Below are positions 25,693 through 34,954 of a stretch of 64,000 nucleotides of DNA, piece after piece. A program made the translations under genes and the position numbers. Within the stretch, counting starts at the first letter, position 1. Every line of letters begins with the position of its first letter. Origin of the DNA: Thermogutta sp039793925 (GTDB lineage Bacteria; Planctomycetota; Planctomycetia; Pirellulales; Thermoguttaceae); contig NZ_JBAMME010000316.1 of NCBI RefSeq assembly GCF_039793925.1, forward strand, positions 1 through 64,000. The letters run 5' to 3'. The notes under the pieces were generated by a model. That model had not been told where the DNA came from. It searched no databases and was given only the letters and a program-made list of their open reading frames with translations.

Positions 25693-26234
25693 GACGTCCT
25701 CCTTTCCTTGGTTGGTGTCCCCAGAACGATGTCCCATCGTACTGGGCGGCTCCACTCCGTTTGCTACGACGAGCGTGGTGTGGTGGTTGTCAGATTTCTG
25801 TGGTTTAGTGGCGTGAATTACGTTGTTAAGTTCTGGTCAATTACTCACAACCAAATATAGTCTGATCTTTCCGCACAGCAGGCACGATGCCGCAAAATCC
25901 ACGCCGTTGCTACGTTTTATTGACGCACACGGCGGATGGCTCTTACAGCCAAATTCACATTCGCACTTGTCTGGCGAGCGGCATGTAGCACCATGCCCGC
26001 CCAGCGGAGACTCTTACGGGAGTCTCGTGGCAAAATGGCGCGTCCGGCGGTCTGGTCCAATCGCCAGATGCAAACAACGTCATCCTGACGAGAAAGAACC
26101 TCGAAGGGGACGTCCTTGTCCGTGATCAATTGCCTTTTTAGCAATTCTTCAAAAATTGGCCAAGACCAATTTTTGGAAAACGTGAAATTCAAGAAAAGCG
26201 AGACGGACAAGGCGGTTATCGGGTAAAAGCGATC
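25693..26234. other. Intergenic region upstream of the CsrA-fusion gene
   Basis: About 540 bases. It includes the terminator-like hairpin at 26150-26175 and must carry the promoter of the CsrA-fusion gene. A minus-strand open frame at 25917-26210 has passable composition but no ATG or ribosome binding site, and it is crossed by the hairpin; I do not call it a gene. Confidence 0.4.
26150..26175 (-). terminator. Probable terminator of the STAS-domain gene
   Basis: A perfect 10-bp inverted repeat (CAAAAATTGG / CCAATTTTTG) with a 6-nt loop lies about 60 bases downstream of the STAS gene stop on the same strand. The T-run is inside the 3' arm rather than after it, so the strength of termination is uncertain. 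Confidence 0.55.
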
Positions 26235-26612
26235 TCAAAAGCTGGCCAGAGCATCCGCTTCGGTCTTAAAAATCTGGAAGATTGTGTCAAACCGGGTAAT
26301 CTTGAACACTTCGTAAATGTTCGGATTGATCGAGCACAGTTTGACAACACCGCCCCGTTTGGATACCCGATTCTCTAAAGCCCGCAACTTTCCCAAAGCG
26401 CCACTGGAAAGAAACTGCACATTGGCGAAATTGAGGAGCAGCTTCGTCCGATTTCCCTGGTCCACCAGCGAAAACAACTCCTGCCCCAGTTCCTGAATCC
26501 CCAGGTCATCGGTGATTCGGCTTTCCTTAAAATGAACAACCGTCACATCGTCAACTTCATAAACGTCGATGTGACGGAATTCCCCCAATTGCACGTGGTT
26601 GGGTTGAGTCAT
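26235..26612 (-). CDS. STAS-domain protein, anti-sigma-factor antagonist-like
   Basis: This 125-residue single-domain protein has the STAS pattern: DVTVVHFKESRITDD, KLLLNFANVQFLSSGALGKL with the phosphorylatable Ser in the FLSSGAL loop, and GGVVKLCSINPNIYEVFKITRFD. SpoIIAA-type proteins switch sigma factors by partner exchange with a kinase. No anti-sigma kinase or sigma factor is adjacent, so the partner is unknown. The start ATG 26612 has no strong ribosome binding site. A hairpin terminator-like element follows the gene. Confidence 0.85.
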   Translation of the reverse strand: MTQPNHVQLGEFRHIDVYEVDDVTVVHFKESRITDDLGIQELGQELFSLVDQGNRTKLLLNFANVQFLSSGALGKLRALENRVSKRGGVVKLCSINPNIYEVFKITRFDTIFQIFKTEADALASF

Positions 26613-26834
26613 TGCCGCTGCTCGCTTTTCCGAACTCCTAGATGAGGGAAACCCCGGCCGAAACCCTTCCTCTAAACAGCCTGTTACGATTCACCGGGCC
26701 CCCTCCCAGTTCGACCCTATCTTAGCGGGATTTTCTCAACTTGCAAGAGGCACACGGCAACGCCGCACTTTTCGCTCGGCCTTCGCCAAAGAAAACTTTC
26801 TCTACCGCGTTCTTCCGAGTCATGGACGTGTGGG

Positions 26835-27572
26835 CTACGTCCGTTGTTGGGCCGAAAGGACAGCCTCCCGAGCCCTCCAGGCCGCCACGATCAGATCCGC
26901 CGTCGTCTCCACTCCCCAGCGTTCCACATTGAGAACGAGGTCGTACCACTGCGGATCATTGACATCCTTATGGAAGAACTGCTGGACGAAGCGTTGCCGG
27001 GCCGCTTCGAGCTCCTGCACGAAACGTCGAGCTTCGGATTCGCTGAGCCCCTTCTCTTTTTGAATTCTCGCAACGCGATACTTCTCGGAAGCGACAATCC
27101 GGACGGCCAGTCCAGCATCGTCGGGCAACACGAAGCGAATTCCCCTCCCCACAAAAATGACCTGCCCTTTTCGCGCCGCCGCCCAAACCACGCGTTCCAG
27201 ACAGGCCAGAAACTTGTCACTGGAAATAACATGCGGATCCAGCCATTGTCCCAGTGTATCTCGCACCCAGTTGCCCGGTGACTCGTCAATTGACTCCAAC
27301 TGGCTTCGCTCCAGGCAAAATCGTTGGGCCATGGCGTCGAGCACGTTTTTGTCGATGACATCCCACTGAAGTTTTTCGCCGACCCGCTGGGCGATTTCTT
27401 CCGCGCCGCAACCGGCCTGGCGCGAAATGGTGATGAACGGCCCGATTTTTCTTTGACCCGCATGTGCTTGATCAAATCGAATTACCCGTTCCGCAATCTG
27501 CTGGGCTGCTGACCATTTGGCCATCTCTCGCTCGGCCGCCGCCCGAATCCGCGGTTCTCGAATGTCCACCAT
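26835..27572 (-). CDS. Cytidylate-kinase-like protein
   Basis: The 245-residue product belongs to the cytidylate-kinase-2 type: FITISRQAGCGAEEIAQRVGEKL replaces a classical Walker A, and DVIDKNVLDAMAQRF, VIFVGRGIRFVLPD, AVRIVASEKYRVARIQ and a NVERWG segment follow. Family members are predicted nucleoside-monophosphate kinases, and many have an altered P-loop like this one; the substrate is unproven. GGAGG lies five bases before ATG 27572, which is preferred over an in-frame start near 27611. It lies downstream of the oxidase operon but 244 bases away, so it is probably separate. Confidence 0.75.
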   Translation of the reverse strand: MVDIREPRIRAAAEREMAKWSAAQQIAERVIRFDQAHAGQRKIGPFITISRQAGCGAEEIAQRVGEKLQWDVIDKNVLDAMAQRFCLERSQLESIDESPGNWVRDTLGQWLDPHVISSDKFLACLERVVWAAARKGQVIFVGRGIRFVLPDDAGLAVRIVASEKYRVARIQKEKGLSESEARRFVQELEAARQRFVQQFFHKDVNDPQWYDLVLNVERWGVETTADLIVAAWRAREAVLSAQQRT

Positions 27573-27815
27573 GGCACCCTCCCGTTTGTTCGATAAGTCC
27601 CAAAAAGACAAGCCCTGCGCTACCGGTCATCCCTTGCCCCGGCACTTTCCACCGCGCATTCATTATAACCCCGGTCGTTTTAAAAAATCTAGAAAATTCG
27701 CGACCAGATGCTCGTCTTCAGATTGCCCCCGACGTGATCGTTCATGCCTTCGTTGCGGGGCTTCGCTTAAGCAAGTGCAGCGGTGGATGAAATGACCGCA
27801 AGAGCCTCGCGAAGA

Positions 27816-28160
27816 TCACACGGGATTCTCGATCGCAGCTTGGACTTCGGGAAACGTTTGCCGGACATCAACGAGCGTTAACCCAAGGAACAGTGCCAGG
27901 AAAAGTAAAGCCACAGTAAAAACGATGCCATAAAACGGGTGGTCGTACCGCAAATGCATGAAAAACAGCGCAACCAGAGCAGCTTTCACCGTGGCTATTC
28001 CGATCGCCACCAAAAGATTCCCCGACCCCAGGTCGATCCAGGTGGCGGCTACCGTCAGTGCCGTGAGTACCAAAAGCGCGATGAAGACGGCCACCAGGAC
28101 GTATCCTGGCACTACGTGCCCTCCCGCATGATGTGCCTGGCCTGCATGCTGTGACGCCAT
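27816..28160 (-). CDS. ctaF: Cytochrome c oxidase subunit IV
   Basis: The product is 114 residues with a His-rich N-terminus and three membrane segments (VLVAVFIALLVLTALTVAAT, LLVAIGIATVKAALVALFFMHLRY, GIVFTVALLFLALFLGLTLVD). The KAALVALFFMHLRYD motif is diagnostic of the prokaryotic COX4 family. AGAGGA is six bases before ATG 28160 and directly abuts ATG 28166, so 28160 is the likely start. It is the last gene of the respiratory operon, 67 bases after subunit III. It probably stabilises the oxidase in the membrane. Confidence 0.88.
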   Translation of the reverse strand: MASQHAGQAHHAGGHVVPGYVLVAVFIALLVLTALTVAATWIDLGSGNLLVAIGIATVKAALVALFFMHLRYDHPFYGIVFTVALLFLALFLGLTLVDVRQTFPEVQAAIENPV

Positions 28161-28227
28161 AGTCATTCCTCTTGGAAAGTCTCTCGCTTTAGGAGTTGCT
28201 TCCCTTACCGGAAGTCTCGCTTGGATC

Positions 28228-29076
28228 TCAGTGAATCAAATACAGAAGCGGAAACAGATAGATCCAAATCATATCCACAAGGTGCCAGTAGAGGCCGACG
28301 TAATCCACCGGCCCGTAGTATTCCGGCCCAAACACTCCTTGAACTGCGCGGATGAGAAGCCAGGTGATGGCGATCATCCCGCCGATGACGTGGAGCGCGT
28401 GAAGACCTGTCATACAGAAATAGATGCTGAAGAAGACACCGGCTAGACGTGGTTCGCCAGGGTATTCGGAGCGCTCACCCGCCGTCGCCGCTGCGGTAGA
28501 CTCTGGCGTGTGTTGTGATGTAGTGGCTTTGCCAGCAGTTGGCGAGGTTACCGGTGACACCGGTTTTGGAGGAGCATCCCCGTGGTGCTCTGCATCCGTC
28601 ACGTGCGGGTGGTACCAGCCCGCCCAGAGAAGGCCGTGCTCCCATTTCTGACGATATTCCACATATTTCACCCCGAGGAATGCGCCGGCGCAAAGGAGCG
28701 TTATGATCAAGCACAGCCGCAATGTCTGTTGCTGACCCAGTTGTGCGGCACGCACCGCCCAGGCCATCGTGAAACTGCTGAAAATAAGGATTGCAGTGTT
28801 GAGCGCACCAAGGTTTTTGTGTAAAAAGTGGTGGGCGTAAACGAACACTTCCGGATGATTGGCCCGATAAACCGCGTAGGCACAAAAGAGCCCACCAAAA
28901 AAGAGGATTTCCGTCACCAGAAATATCCACATCCCTAGCTTACCAGCCGCAAACTGCTGGGCCATGGAGTCGAAATGGTGGGCCAGGTGTGCAGGATGCT
29001 CGCCCGCATGGTGCTCCTGTTCCCCTGTTTGGTGAAATTGTTCCGGGACTTCAACGGAGTGTGTCGCCATCGTCAT
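28228..29076 (-). CDS. ctaE: Cytochrome c oxidase subunit III with loop insert
   Basis: This 282-residue subunit has the family core: KLGMWIFLVTEILFFGGLF with the conserved Glu in the second segment, LNTAILIFSSFTMAWAV, GVKYVEYRQKWEHGL and the final TGLHALHVIGGM and YWHLVDMIWIYLFPLLYL. Between the WEHGL and SIYFCMTGLHALH segments sits an insert of about 55 residues rich in Ala, Thr, Pro and Ser. Subunit I carries a similar insert. The start may be ATG 29076 or 29070; neither has a clear ribosome binding site. It lies between ctaD and ctaF. Confidence 0.9.
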   Translation of the reverse strand: MTMATHSVEVPEQFHQTGEQEHHAGEHPAHLAHHFDSMAQQFAAGKLGMWIFLVTEILFFGGLFCAYAVYRANHPEVFVYAHHFLHKNLGALNTAILIFSSFTMAWAVRAAQLGQQQTLRLCLIITLLCAGAFLGVKYVEYRQKWEHGLLWAGWYHPHVTDAEHHGDAPPKPVSPVTSPTAGKATTSQHTPESTAAATAGERSEYPGEPRLAGVFFSIYFCMTGLHALHVIGGMIAITWLLIRAVQGVFGPEYYGPVDYVGLYWHLVDMIWIYLFPLLYLIH

Positions 29077-29143
29077 CACTGCAAAATGGAAACCTGATCG
29101 TCAGAAATACATAAATTGTCAAAATTAAGGACCAACCAACTTA

Positions 29144-31009
29144 TCATGTGACGGCGGTCTGTCGCACCCAGTAGCCCTGCGTTTCCGGATCGTAGACCAC
29201 CTGATCGAGGTCGTATGGATCGAAAGCCGGCGTTATGATGGGAGGACTAAGGAAATTCTCTTTTGGGGGTGGTGAGGGGCATCGCCACTCCAGGGATGCC
29301 GAACCCCAGGGATTGGGCGGTGCCTTCTTGCCCCATCGCAACGAACCGAGCAGACAAATGGCAGCCACGACCAACCCGATTGCCGTCAAATATGCCCCTG
29401 CTGTGGACATCAAATTGAGGCCTGCAAATTCCGGATGGCGATCAAGCAGGCTGGAATAGTCGAAGTAGCGACGCGGCATCCCGCGGGTGCCCAACACGAA
29501 TTGTGGGAAGAAGGTCAAATTCAAACCGAGGAATATCAGAAGCGCTCCTAAACGGCCGAGGGTATCGTTGTACATTTTGCCTGTCATTTTCGGCCACCAG
29601 TAGTGAAGGCCACCGAGGAAGGCGACGAGCGTTCCACCAAACATCACGTAGTGAAAGTGCGCGACGACGAAGTACGTGTCGTGGAGATGAACATCGGTGG
29701 CCAGGGCGCCAAGGAACAGCCCGGTAAGTCCTCCGATTCCGAAAAGGAGGATGAACGCGAGGGCATAGCACATCGGTGTTTGCAGCGAAATACGCCCTTT
29801 ATACATGGTCGCCAGCCAGTTGAAGACTTTAATCGCCGAAGGAATAGACACGCTGAAAGTCAGCGCGCTGAAGATCATACTGGCCAGCCGCGATTGGCCG
29901 CTCGTGAACATATGATGTCCCCAGACGAGAAAACCGAGGATCGCGATGGCCACGCTGGAAAAGGCGATGAAGCGATAGCCGAATATATGTTTGCGACTGA
30001 ACGTAGAAACCAATTCACTGATAATGCCCATACCCGGCAAAATCATGATATAAACCGCCGGATGAGAGTAAAACCAGAAAAAGTGCTGGAAAAGAACCGG
30101 ATCACCGCCGAGCTTGGGATCAAAAATGCCCAAACCAAAATTTTTCTCCAGGGCGATCAGCAAAAGTGTGATGCCCAGCACCGGCGTGGCAAGGACCTGA
30201 ATGATCGCCGTGGCATAGAGCGACCAAACAAAGAGGGGCATGCGAAACCAGCTCATTCCCCGCGGTCTAAGGAAATGAATCGTGGCAATAAAATTGATCC
30301 CCGTGAATATAGAGCTGAACCCCAAAATGAACGCTCCCACAACCGCCGTTGTTACCCGCGTATCGGTGGTTGTACTGTAAGGAGTATAAAACGTCCAGCC
30401 TGTATCCAGTCCTCCCGTGAACAGCACGACGAGGAAAAACACCAGACCAATCAACCAGAGGTGGAAACTCATGAGGTTAAGGCGGGGAAACGCGACGTCT
30501 TTGGCTCCCAGCATGAGCGGCAGCACGAAGTTACCCAGTGCCGCAGGAATACCGGGGATGATGACCAGGAATATCATGATCGCACCATGAAGAGTAAATG
30601 CGCGATTGTATTCCTTCGGCGTCAGCAAGTAACGCGGGGGTGTCGGCTGCACGGTGCTCGCGGCGGTAGCTGCTTCTGATTCGGCCGTCAGTTGGGCCGC
30701 AGCATCCTGAGAGCTGACGGCACCGGGCGGAGTGGGCTGGCTGGGGCCCACAATCACGGCGGCACTCTCACCGGTGGATATCGTCTGACCGGGGCGATGA
30801 ACCAGCGCCGGTATCGCCAGATGAGTACGAATCAGCAGCGCGAAAATCCCACCCAGAAGCAACGAGGTCAAGATGCCCACCAGATACATGACCCCGATCC
30901 GCTTGTGATCGAGTGTAAAGAGCCATGACCAGATTCCACGGCCATCGTGAAGATAGTCCGGCGGTGTGGCGCGGGCTATTGGCTTGGGTTCTGCAACTTC
31001 GGTAACCAT
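29144..31009 (-). CDS. ctaD: Cytochrome c oxidase subunit I, A2-type haem-copper oxidase
   Basis: A 621-residue, 12-segment oxidase core that reduces O2 to water and pumps protons. Haem and copper ligands are visible: H141 (FTLHG), H316 and cross-linking Y320 in YSHPAVY, H365-H366 (WGHHMF), and H451 and H453 (VAHFHYVMFGG). The YSHP motif with Ala instead of Glu after HP marks the A2 subclass. A 60-residue Ala/Thr/Ser/Pro-rich insert (about 68-128) enlarges the first external loop. Its ATG overlaps the stop of ctaC by one base (TGATG), so translation is coupled. The C-terminal tail is Pro-rich. Confidence 0.95.
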   Translation of the reverse strand: MVTEVAEPKPIARATPPDYLHDGRGIWSWLFTLDHKRIGVMYLVGILTSLLLGGIFALLIRTHLAIPALVHRPGQTISTGESAAVIVGPSQPTPPGAVSSQDAAAQLTAESEAATAASTVQPTPPRYLLTPKEYNRAFTLHGAIMIFLVIIPGIPAALGNFVLPLMLGAKDVAFPRLNLMSFHLWLIGLVFFLVVLFTGGLDTGWTFYTPYSTTTDTRVTTAVVGAFILGFSSIFTGINFIATIHFLRPRGMSWFRMPLFVWSLYATAIIQVLATPVLGITLLLIALEKNFGLGIFDPKLGGDPVLFQHFFWFYSHPAVYIMILPGMGIISELVSTFSRKHIFGYRFIAFSSVAIAILGFLVWGHHMFTSGQSRLASMIFSALTFSVSIPSAIKVFNWLATMYKGRISLQTPMCYALAFILLFGIGGLTGLFLGALATDVHLHDTYFVVAHFHYVMFGGTLVAFLGGLHYWWPKMTGKMYNDTLGRLGALLIFLGLNLTFFPQFVLGTRGMPRRYFDYSSLLDRHPEFAGLNLMSTAGAYLTAIGLVVAAICLLGSLRWGKKAPPNPWGSASLEWRCPSPPPKENFLSPPIITPAFDPYDLDQVVYDPETQGYWVRQTAVT

Positions 31010-32043
31010 CAGTTATGTCCTCCAGCCGACTGATCGGATTTAAGTGACTTAATAAACTCAATAAGGGCAGCAATTTTCTCTTCATCGAGGAGCCCCTGAT
31101 ACGGGGGCATCTGCGGTCGGAATCCTGCTACGACCTTGGCATCGGGCACGAGAATGGACTCGCGAAGATAGTTTTCGTCTGCCGTGACGCTGGATCCATC
31201 TGCAAGCTTGACTTCGCTGCCGTAAAGTCCCAGAAACGTCGGCCCGACCTTCGCACTACCGTCGATCGAATGGCACTGTGCGCAGCCCTGACGCTGGTAG
31301 AGGATTCGACCGGCTTCGACAGGCGAAAGATTTTTCATGAAATTGGAGGCCTCTTCCAGCCATTTCTCAAACTCGCCCGGACGATGCACAATGACCTTGG
31401 CGAGCATCGATGAATGATTGTCTCCACAGTACTCAGCACATAATAAGTCATACTCACCGGGTTGAATCGCTTGAAACCAGGTCGATGTGTATCGCCCCGG
31501 TACGAGGTCCATTTTGAGTCGAAAGGCCGGGATAAAGAGACTGTGGATGACGTCACGGCTAGTCATCACGAGCCGGATTGGGCGATCCACAGGCACGTGG
31601 AGATTTTCATCGACGTAGCCCGTCGGATAAGTAAAAAACCACTTCCATTTCTGACCGGTCACTCGAATTTCATAGGCGTTCGGCGGAGGAGTCCGCATGT
31701 CCATATACCCGGCGAACCCGACCGCGAATATAAATATAATGATCATTGTGGGAATAACTGACCAAGTTAATTCCAGCCAGGTGTTGTGGCTGGGAGAAGG
31801 TTCGGGTGCATCCCGGCCAGGACGCACACGATACTTGAGGATGAAAATCGTCATCAGAGTAACGATTAACAGAAAGAAAAATGCGGCCACGTAGAAAAGG
31901 AAATAGAACAACCAGTCCACAGCCGATGCCGTTGTGGACCCGGAAGGCGGCAGCCAGAAGCTCCCGCTTTGAGCCAGCGGTAGGAAACCCGCAAGTGAGT
32001 CACCTGGCAAATAATTCGTGATTTGTGACGGATCCATACTCAT
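31009..32043 (-). CDS. ctaC: Cytochrome c oxidase subunit II with fused cytochrome c domain
   Basis: The 344-residue subunit has two N-terminal membrane segments (about 43-68 and 92-115), a cupredoxin domain with the CuA site (WKWFFTYP; CAEYCGDNHSSM) and a C-terminal cytochrome c domain with CAQCH and distal Met in QMPPYQG. This caa3-type layout lets the oxidase accept electrons from the ActA/ActE haems directly. ATG 32043 (MSMDPSQ) is preferred; GTG 32061 would add six residues. The stop overlaps the ctaD start. No lipobox was recognised. Confidence 0.93.
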   Translation of the reverse strand: MSMDPSQITNYLPGDSLAGFLPLAQSGSFWLPPSGSTTASAVDWLFYFLFYVAAFFFLLIVTLMTIFILKYRVRPGRDAPEPSPSHNTWLELTWSVIPTMIIIFIFAVGFAGYMDMRTPPPNAYEIRVTGQKWKWFFTYPTGYVDENLHVPVDRPIRLVMTSRDVIHSLFIPAFRLKMDLVPGRYTSTWFQAIQPGEYDLLCAEYCGDNHSSMLAKVIVHRPGEFEKWLEEASNFMKNLSPVEAGRILYQRQGCAQCHSIDGSAKVGPTFLGLYGSEVKLADGSSVTADENYLRESILVPDAKVVAGFRPQMPPYQGLLDEEKIAALIEFIKSLKSDQSAGGHN

Positions 32044-32100
32044 TGAATCTGATCGGGACACCCGAGTAAAACGCTCATGACATCGGTTCGCTGCGAGGCT

Positions 32101-32988
32101 TTATTGCTCACCTAACCGCTTGTCAACCGACAATGTGGCATCTTCTCCGTGGGCTTCCGGGGGGCTATCCTCTGCATGGCGATGGGTTTTTTCACGCCAC
32201 CACCACACCGCCAGGACTGCCCCCAGCACACACACCGTCAGGGCACCTCCTACCTGCATCAGCCGGTAGGCGGCTAGGGTGTAGGTGCCCCGAGTGGGGT
32301 CATAATGGAAGCAGAATAAGAGGATACGATCGGTCGTCGTCCCAATTTTGCCTTCGCTCGCTTCCAAAAGCGCGAGGCGAATATTTTGGGCGGGATACTC
32401 CACCCCGTAAAGGTAACGCGAAATTTTTCCTTCCGGCGTACAGACAATAGTCACTGCCGGATGAATAAATTGTTTTGTCGCCGGGTCGTAGCGATAATAA
32501 AAGCCCACGCTGTTCGCCAGACGCTTAATATTTTCCTCTTTGCCAGTCAAAAAGAACCAGCCGCGATCAGCTTCGGGGCGTTGATAAGCTGCGAGATAGT
32601 GGCGTTTGGTGGCGGCTGCCCGGTCAGTTGTCTCCTCGGGATTAATGCTCACCGTGATCATGCGAAATTTGCCGCCGAGTGTCCAATCAAGAGATTCTAG
32701 CCCTTCGAAAAGTCCATTAAGTTGAAGGTGGCAGAGCTTGGGGCAATTTGAATAGTTGAGGGTCAGCAGTACTGGCGTTTTGCCGTCGAACAGGTCCTTC
32801 AGTCGGACCGATTGCCCCTCGGAGGTTGTGAAATCCAGATCCAGCGGGAGCGTGTTCCCGAGTTTTTCGTCAACCCCTACACCTTCCAGTTCGTTGGGAG
32901 CAGTTTCGGACAACTGGGCGTTCGCGTTTGCCCCGAACAGGAACAGCCCGCACGCTAGAAATATCTTGGAGAGCCGGCCTCGTGACAT
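32101..32988 (-). CDS. sco: SCO1/SenC-type copper chaperone
   Basis: The 295-residue exported protein has a signal peptide ending GANANA and a thioredoxin-like domain with the copper-binding C-x3-C (NCPKLC) and the later conserved His in FIHPAV. This triad delivers copper to the CuA centre of subunit II, the next gene downstream. Unusually for soluble Sco, a C-terminal membrane helix (GGALTVCVLGAVLAVWWW) anchors it at the other end as well. TAGGAG lies six bases before ATG 32988. Confidence 0.88.
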   Translation of the reverse strand: MSRGRLSKIFLACGLFLFGANANAQLSETAPNELEGVGVDEKLGNTLPLDLDFTTSEGQSVRLKDLFDGKTPVLLTLNYSNCPKLCHLQLNGLFEGLESLDWTLGGKFRMITVSINPEETTDRAAATKRHYLAAYQRPEADRGWFFLTGKEENIKRLANSVGFYYRYDPATKQFIHPAVTIVCTPEGKISRYLYGVEYPAQNIRLALLEASEGKIGTTTDRILLFCFHYDPTRGTYTLAAYRLMQVGGALTVCVLGAVLAVWWWREKTHRHAEDSPPEAHGEDATLSVDKRLGEQ

Positions 32989-33129
32989 GTTCAGCTCCTA
33001 CCATTTGTTGCGAGCTTCATATGTGAACCGCGCTGGTGGAATACGCCTGGTTCAACGTTGAACAACTGCTTCGGTCTTTTGAAATTTTATGCCCTAACGC
33101 CGATCCGCTCCAACAATTGTGTGGAACTT

Positions 33130-33588
33130 TCAATTTTTTATCTCGGTCGCCGGTTTGTTCGGACGTGATTCAGCCTCGGGCGTGGCCTGACCGGTCTCGT
33201 CCTTGGCTTGGGCGGCGGGAGTGGTCGGCTGTAGCATTCCCCCGATTTCAGTAGGCGGTCGCCCAGCCTGCAGGTCGCGGAGTACCAGACGCATGGCCTG
33301 CTCAATGGGTAGGACGCCCGCTTCCTTTCCCACCTGCGACGCCACCGCGTTGAGGCGGAGTTGCTGCTCCGTTTTCACCGCCACGATTTCTTCAGGCAGT
33401 ACCTGCCGGTTCCGGGCTTCAACCCGGCTCACCCAGGCATAGTAAATCACCTGGAGCAGAATAATGATTGCAAAGACAATGAGTGCTCCCACAAACCCAA
33501 TCAGGCCGATAACGGTCGCGTTGACATCTTTTTCGCCCTGGACCTGGGGTTCTATTTCTGCATTGTGGACAGTTTGGCTACTCATCAT
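33130..33588 (-). CDS. Single-span membrane protein of the Act-Cta operon
   Basis: The product is 152 residues. One membrane helix (about 26-52, VIGLIGFVGALIVFAIIILLQVIYY) is followed by a charged region with EQQLRLNAVASQV and LPIEQAMRLVLRDLQAG, and a disordered Pro/Thr-rich tail. I do not recognise a named family. Its place between actF and sco suggests an assembly or accessory subunit of alternative complex III or the oxidase. The IEQAMRLV..L segment resembles a part found in other planctomycete operons of this kind (memory, not verified). Confidence 0.7.
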   Translation of the reverse strand: MMSSQTVHNAEIEPQVQGEKDVNATVIGLIGFVGALIVFAIIILLQVIYYAWVSRVEARNRQVLPEEIVAVKTEQQLRLNAVASQVGKEAGVLPIEQAMRLVLRDLQAGRPPTEIGGMLQPTTPAAQAKDETGQATPEAESRPNKPATEIKN

Positions 33589-33646
33589 GGGCCACCAGTT
33601 CTCAAGTTACATAATTCCACAATTACCGATGCTAATTCGCATCATT

Positions 33647-34897
33647 TCACGCCACCTCATGGTGAATTGCCTCGTCCAGGCGTGGATCACGCACAGGAAT
33701 AGGCGCGTACCGCGTCAAGCCTCTCAGGACGATTCCGGTCATAATTCCGAACACACCCGCCCCGCCAAGAATTCCGCCGACCAGTGATAAAGGGCTCACA
33801 GCTGCATGCCAGTTCGGTTTGATCAGCCAATACAGGTCCAGCCAATGAAATCCCAGCAACCATACGGCAAAGAATCCCAGCGTCCAGGAATTGCGCTTGA
33901 TTGCCCGGGGCATCATTCCCACGAGCGGGATCAACAGGTGCCCGAAAATAAGGCCCAGCGATATAAATAACCAAATTCCCTGCTGGCGTGGTAGATAGAA
34001 CTGAGATTCCTCGGGAATATTGCCATACCAAATAAGCATGTATTGTGAAAACGCGATGTATCCCCAAAAAATGACGAATCCAAAGAGGAGTTTTCCGAGA
34101 TCATGATAATGCTCGACAGTCACAACCCGACGAGAAATAAGACCCAGTCGCTGGGCGATCAGGAGAATCAGGATCAAACCGGCCAGTCCTCCCACCACGC
34201 ATCCGGAAAAGATATACACCGGAAAAATGGTGCTATACCATGCAGGGGAGAGGGACATCACCCAGTCAAGGGCCGCCAGGGTGACGGTCGCCGTAAACAG
34301 AAGTGCGGCTGCTGGACTCCATTTTTCCATCATCCGAGTCCAGCCAGGGTCTCCATCCGTATCCTGAGCAACCGAGCGCGTCAGGTAGAATCGACCTAAC
34401 CACCACCATACTGCCAAACAAAAGGCTGCCCGCAATAAGAAAAACGGAATATTTAGATAGACCGTTTTATGACGTAATTCGGGATGGTGCAGAAAGAAAT
34501 CGCCTGCCGCCCAGGGATAAAGATTCAGCCCATTGATAAACAAAGTGATGGCGATCGGCAAAAGCGCGACGGCCACGAGGGTGGGCGTGGCACCGGCCAT
34601 CAACTCGGCGGTACGACGCACCGTGACGCTCCAACCAGCACGCGTCAAATGTTGAAGGAATACAAAGAACAAAGCCCCAAGCATGATACTCACTAGAAAG
34701 GTGTAGTGCACGAGATAATCCTGCATCCATCCGGCAAAAGATCCACCGGAGAGCACAAAACCGAGGATGATCGCGATCACTCCGCCAATTGTGCAGACTT
34801 GGGGCGCTCGAGATGCTCCCGTGGTTGAGGAGTTCATTGAAGATTGAACCGCCGAATTGATGTCCGTCAATTCCGTCGCTTGCATTACCGATCCCAT
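33647..34897 (-). CDS. actF: Alternative complex III membrane subunit ActF
   Basis: A polytopic protein of about 416 residues with ten or so membrane segments. Markers of ActF include GWMQDYLVHYTFLVSIMLG, FFVFLQHLTRAGWSV, ALDWVMSLSPAWYSTIFPVY, LLFGFVIFWGYIAFSQYML and NIPEESQFY. ActF is one of the quinol-site-bearing membrane parts of the quinol:cytochrome c/HiPIP oxidoreductase, related to NrfD/PsrC. The exact start is uncertain (ATG 34897 or 34885). It follows the actDE fusion by 57 bases. Confidence 0.9.
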   Translation of the reverse strand: MGSVMQATELTDINSAVQSSMNSSTTGASRAPQVCTIGGVIAIILGFVLSGGSFAGWMQDYLVHYTFLVSIMLGALFFVFLQHLTRAGWSVTVRRTAELMAGATPTLVAVALLPIAITLFINGLNLYPWAAGDFFLHHPELRHKTVYLNIPFFLLRAAFCLAVWWWLGRFYLTRSVAQDTDGDPGWTRMMEKWSPAAALLFTATVTLAALDWVMSLSPAWYSTIFPVYIFSGCVVGGLAGLILILLIAQRLGLISRRVVTVEHYHDLGKLLFGFVIFWGYIAFSQYMLIWYGNIPEESQFYLPRQQGIWLFISLGLIFGHLLIPLVGMMPRAIKRNSWTLGFFAVWLLGFHWLDLYWLIKPNWHAAVSPLSLVGGILGGAGVFGIMTGIVLRGLTRYAPIPVRDPRLDEAIHHEVA

Positions 34898-34954
34898 GTG
34901 CGATTCAGTCAAAGGTCAAACGGATTCCCTATTATGCAGTTGGTGGCCTGGGTT

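Noticed and set aside
25917..26210. Minus-strand open frame of 97 codons between the STAS and CsrA-fusion genes
   Set aside because: It starts only with TTG, has no ribosome binding site, and contains the perfect terminator-like hairpin at 26150-26175 in its first codons. It could be a remnant, but support is too weak.
29603..30679. Long plus-strand open frame antisense to ctaD
   Set aside because: It is the reverse-strand shadow of a highly conserved oxidase gene; its composition (Arg/Glu/His/Gln-rich) is typical of antisense frames.
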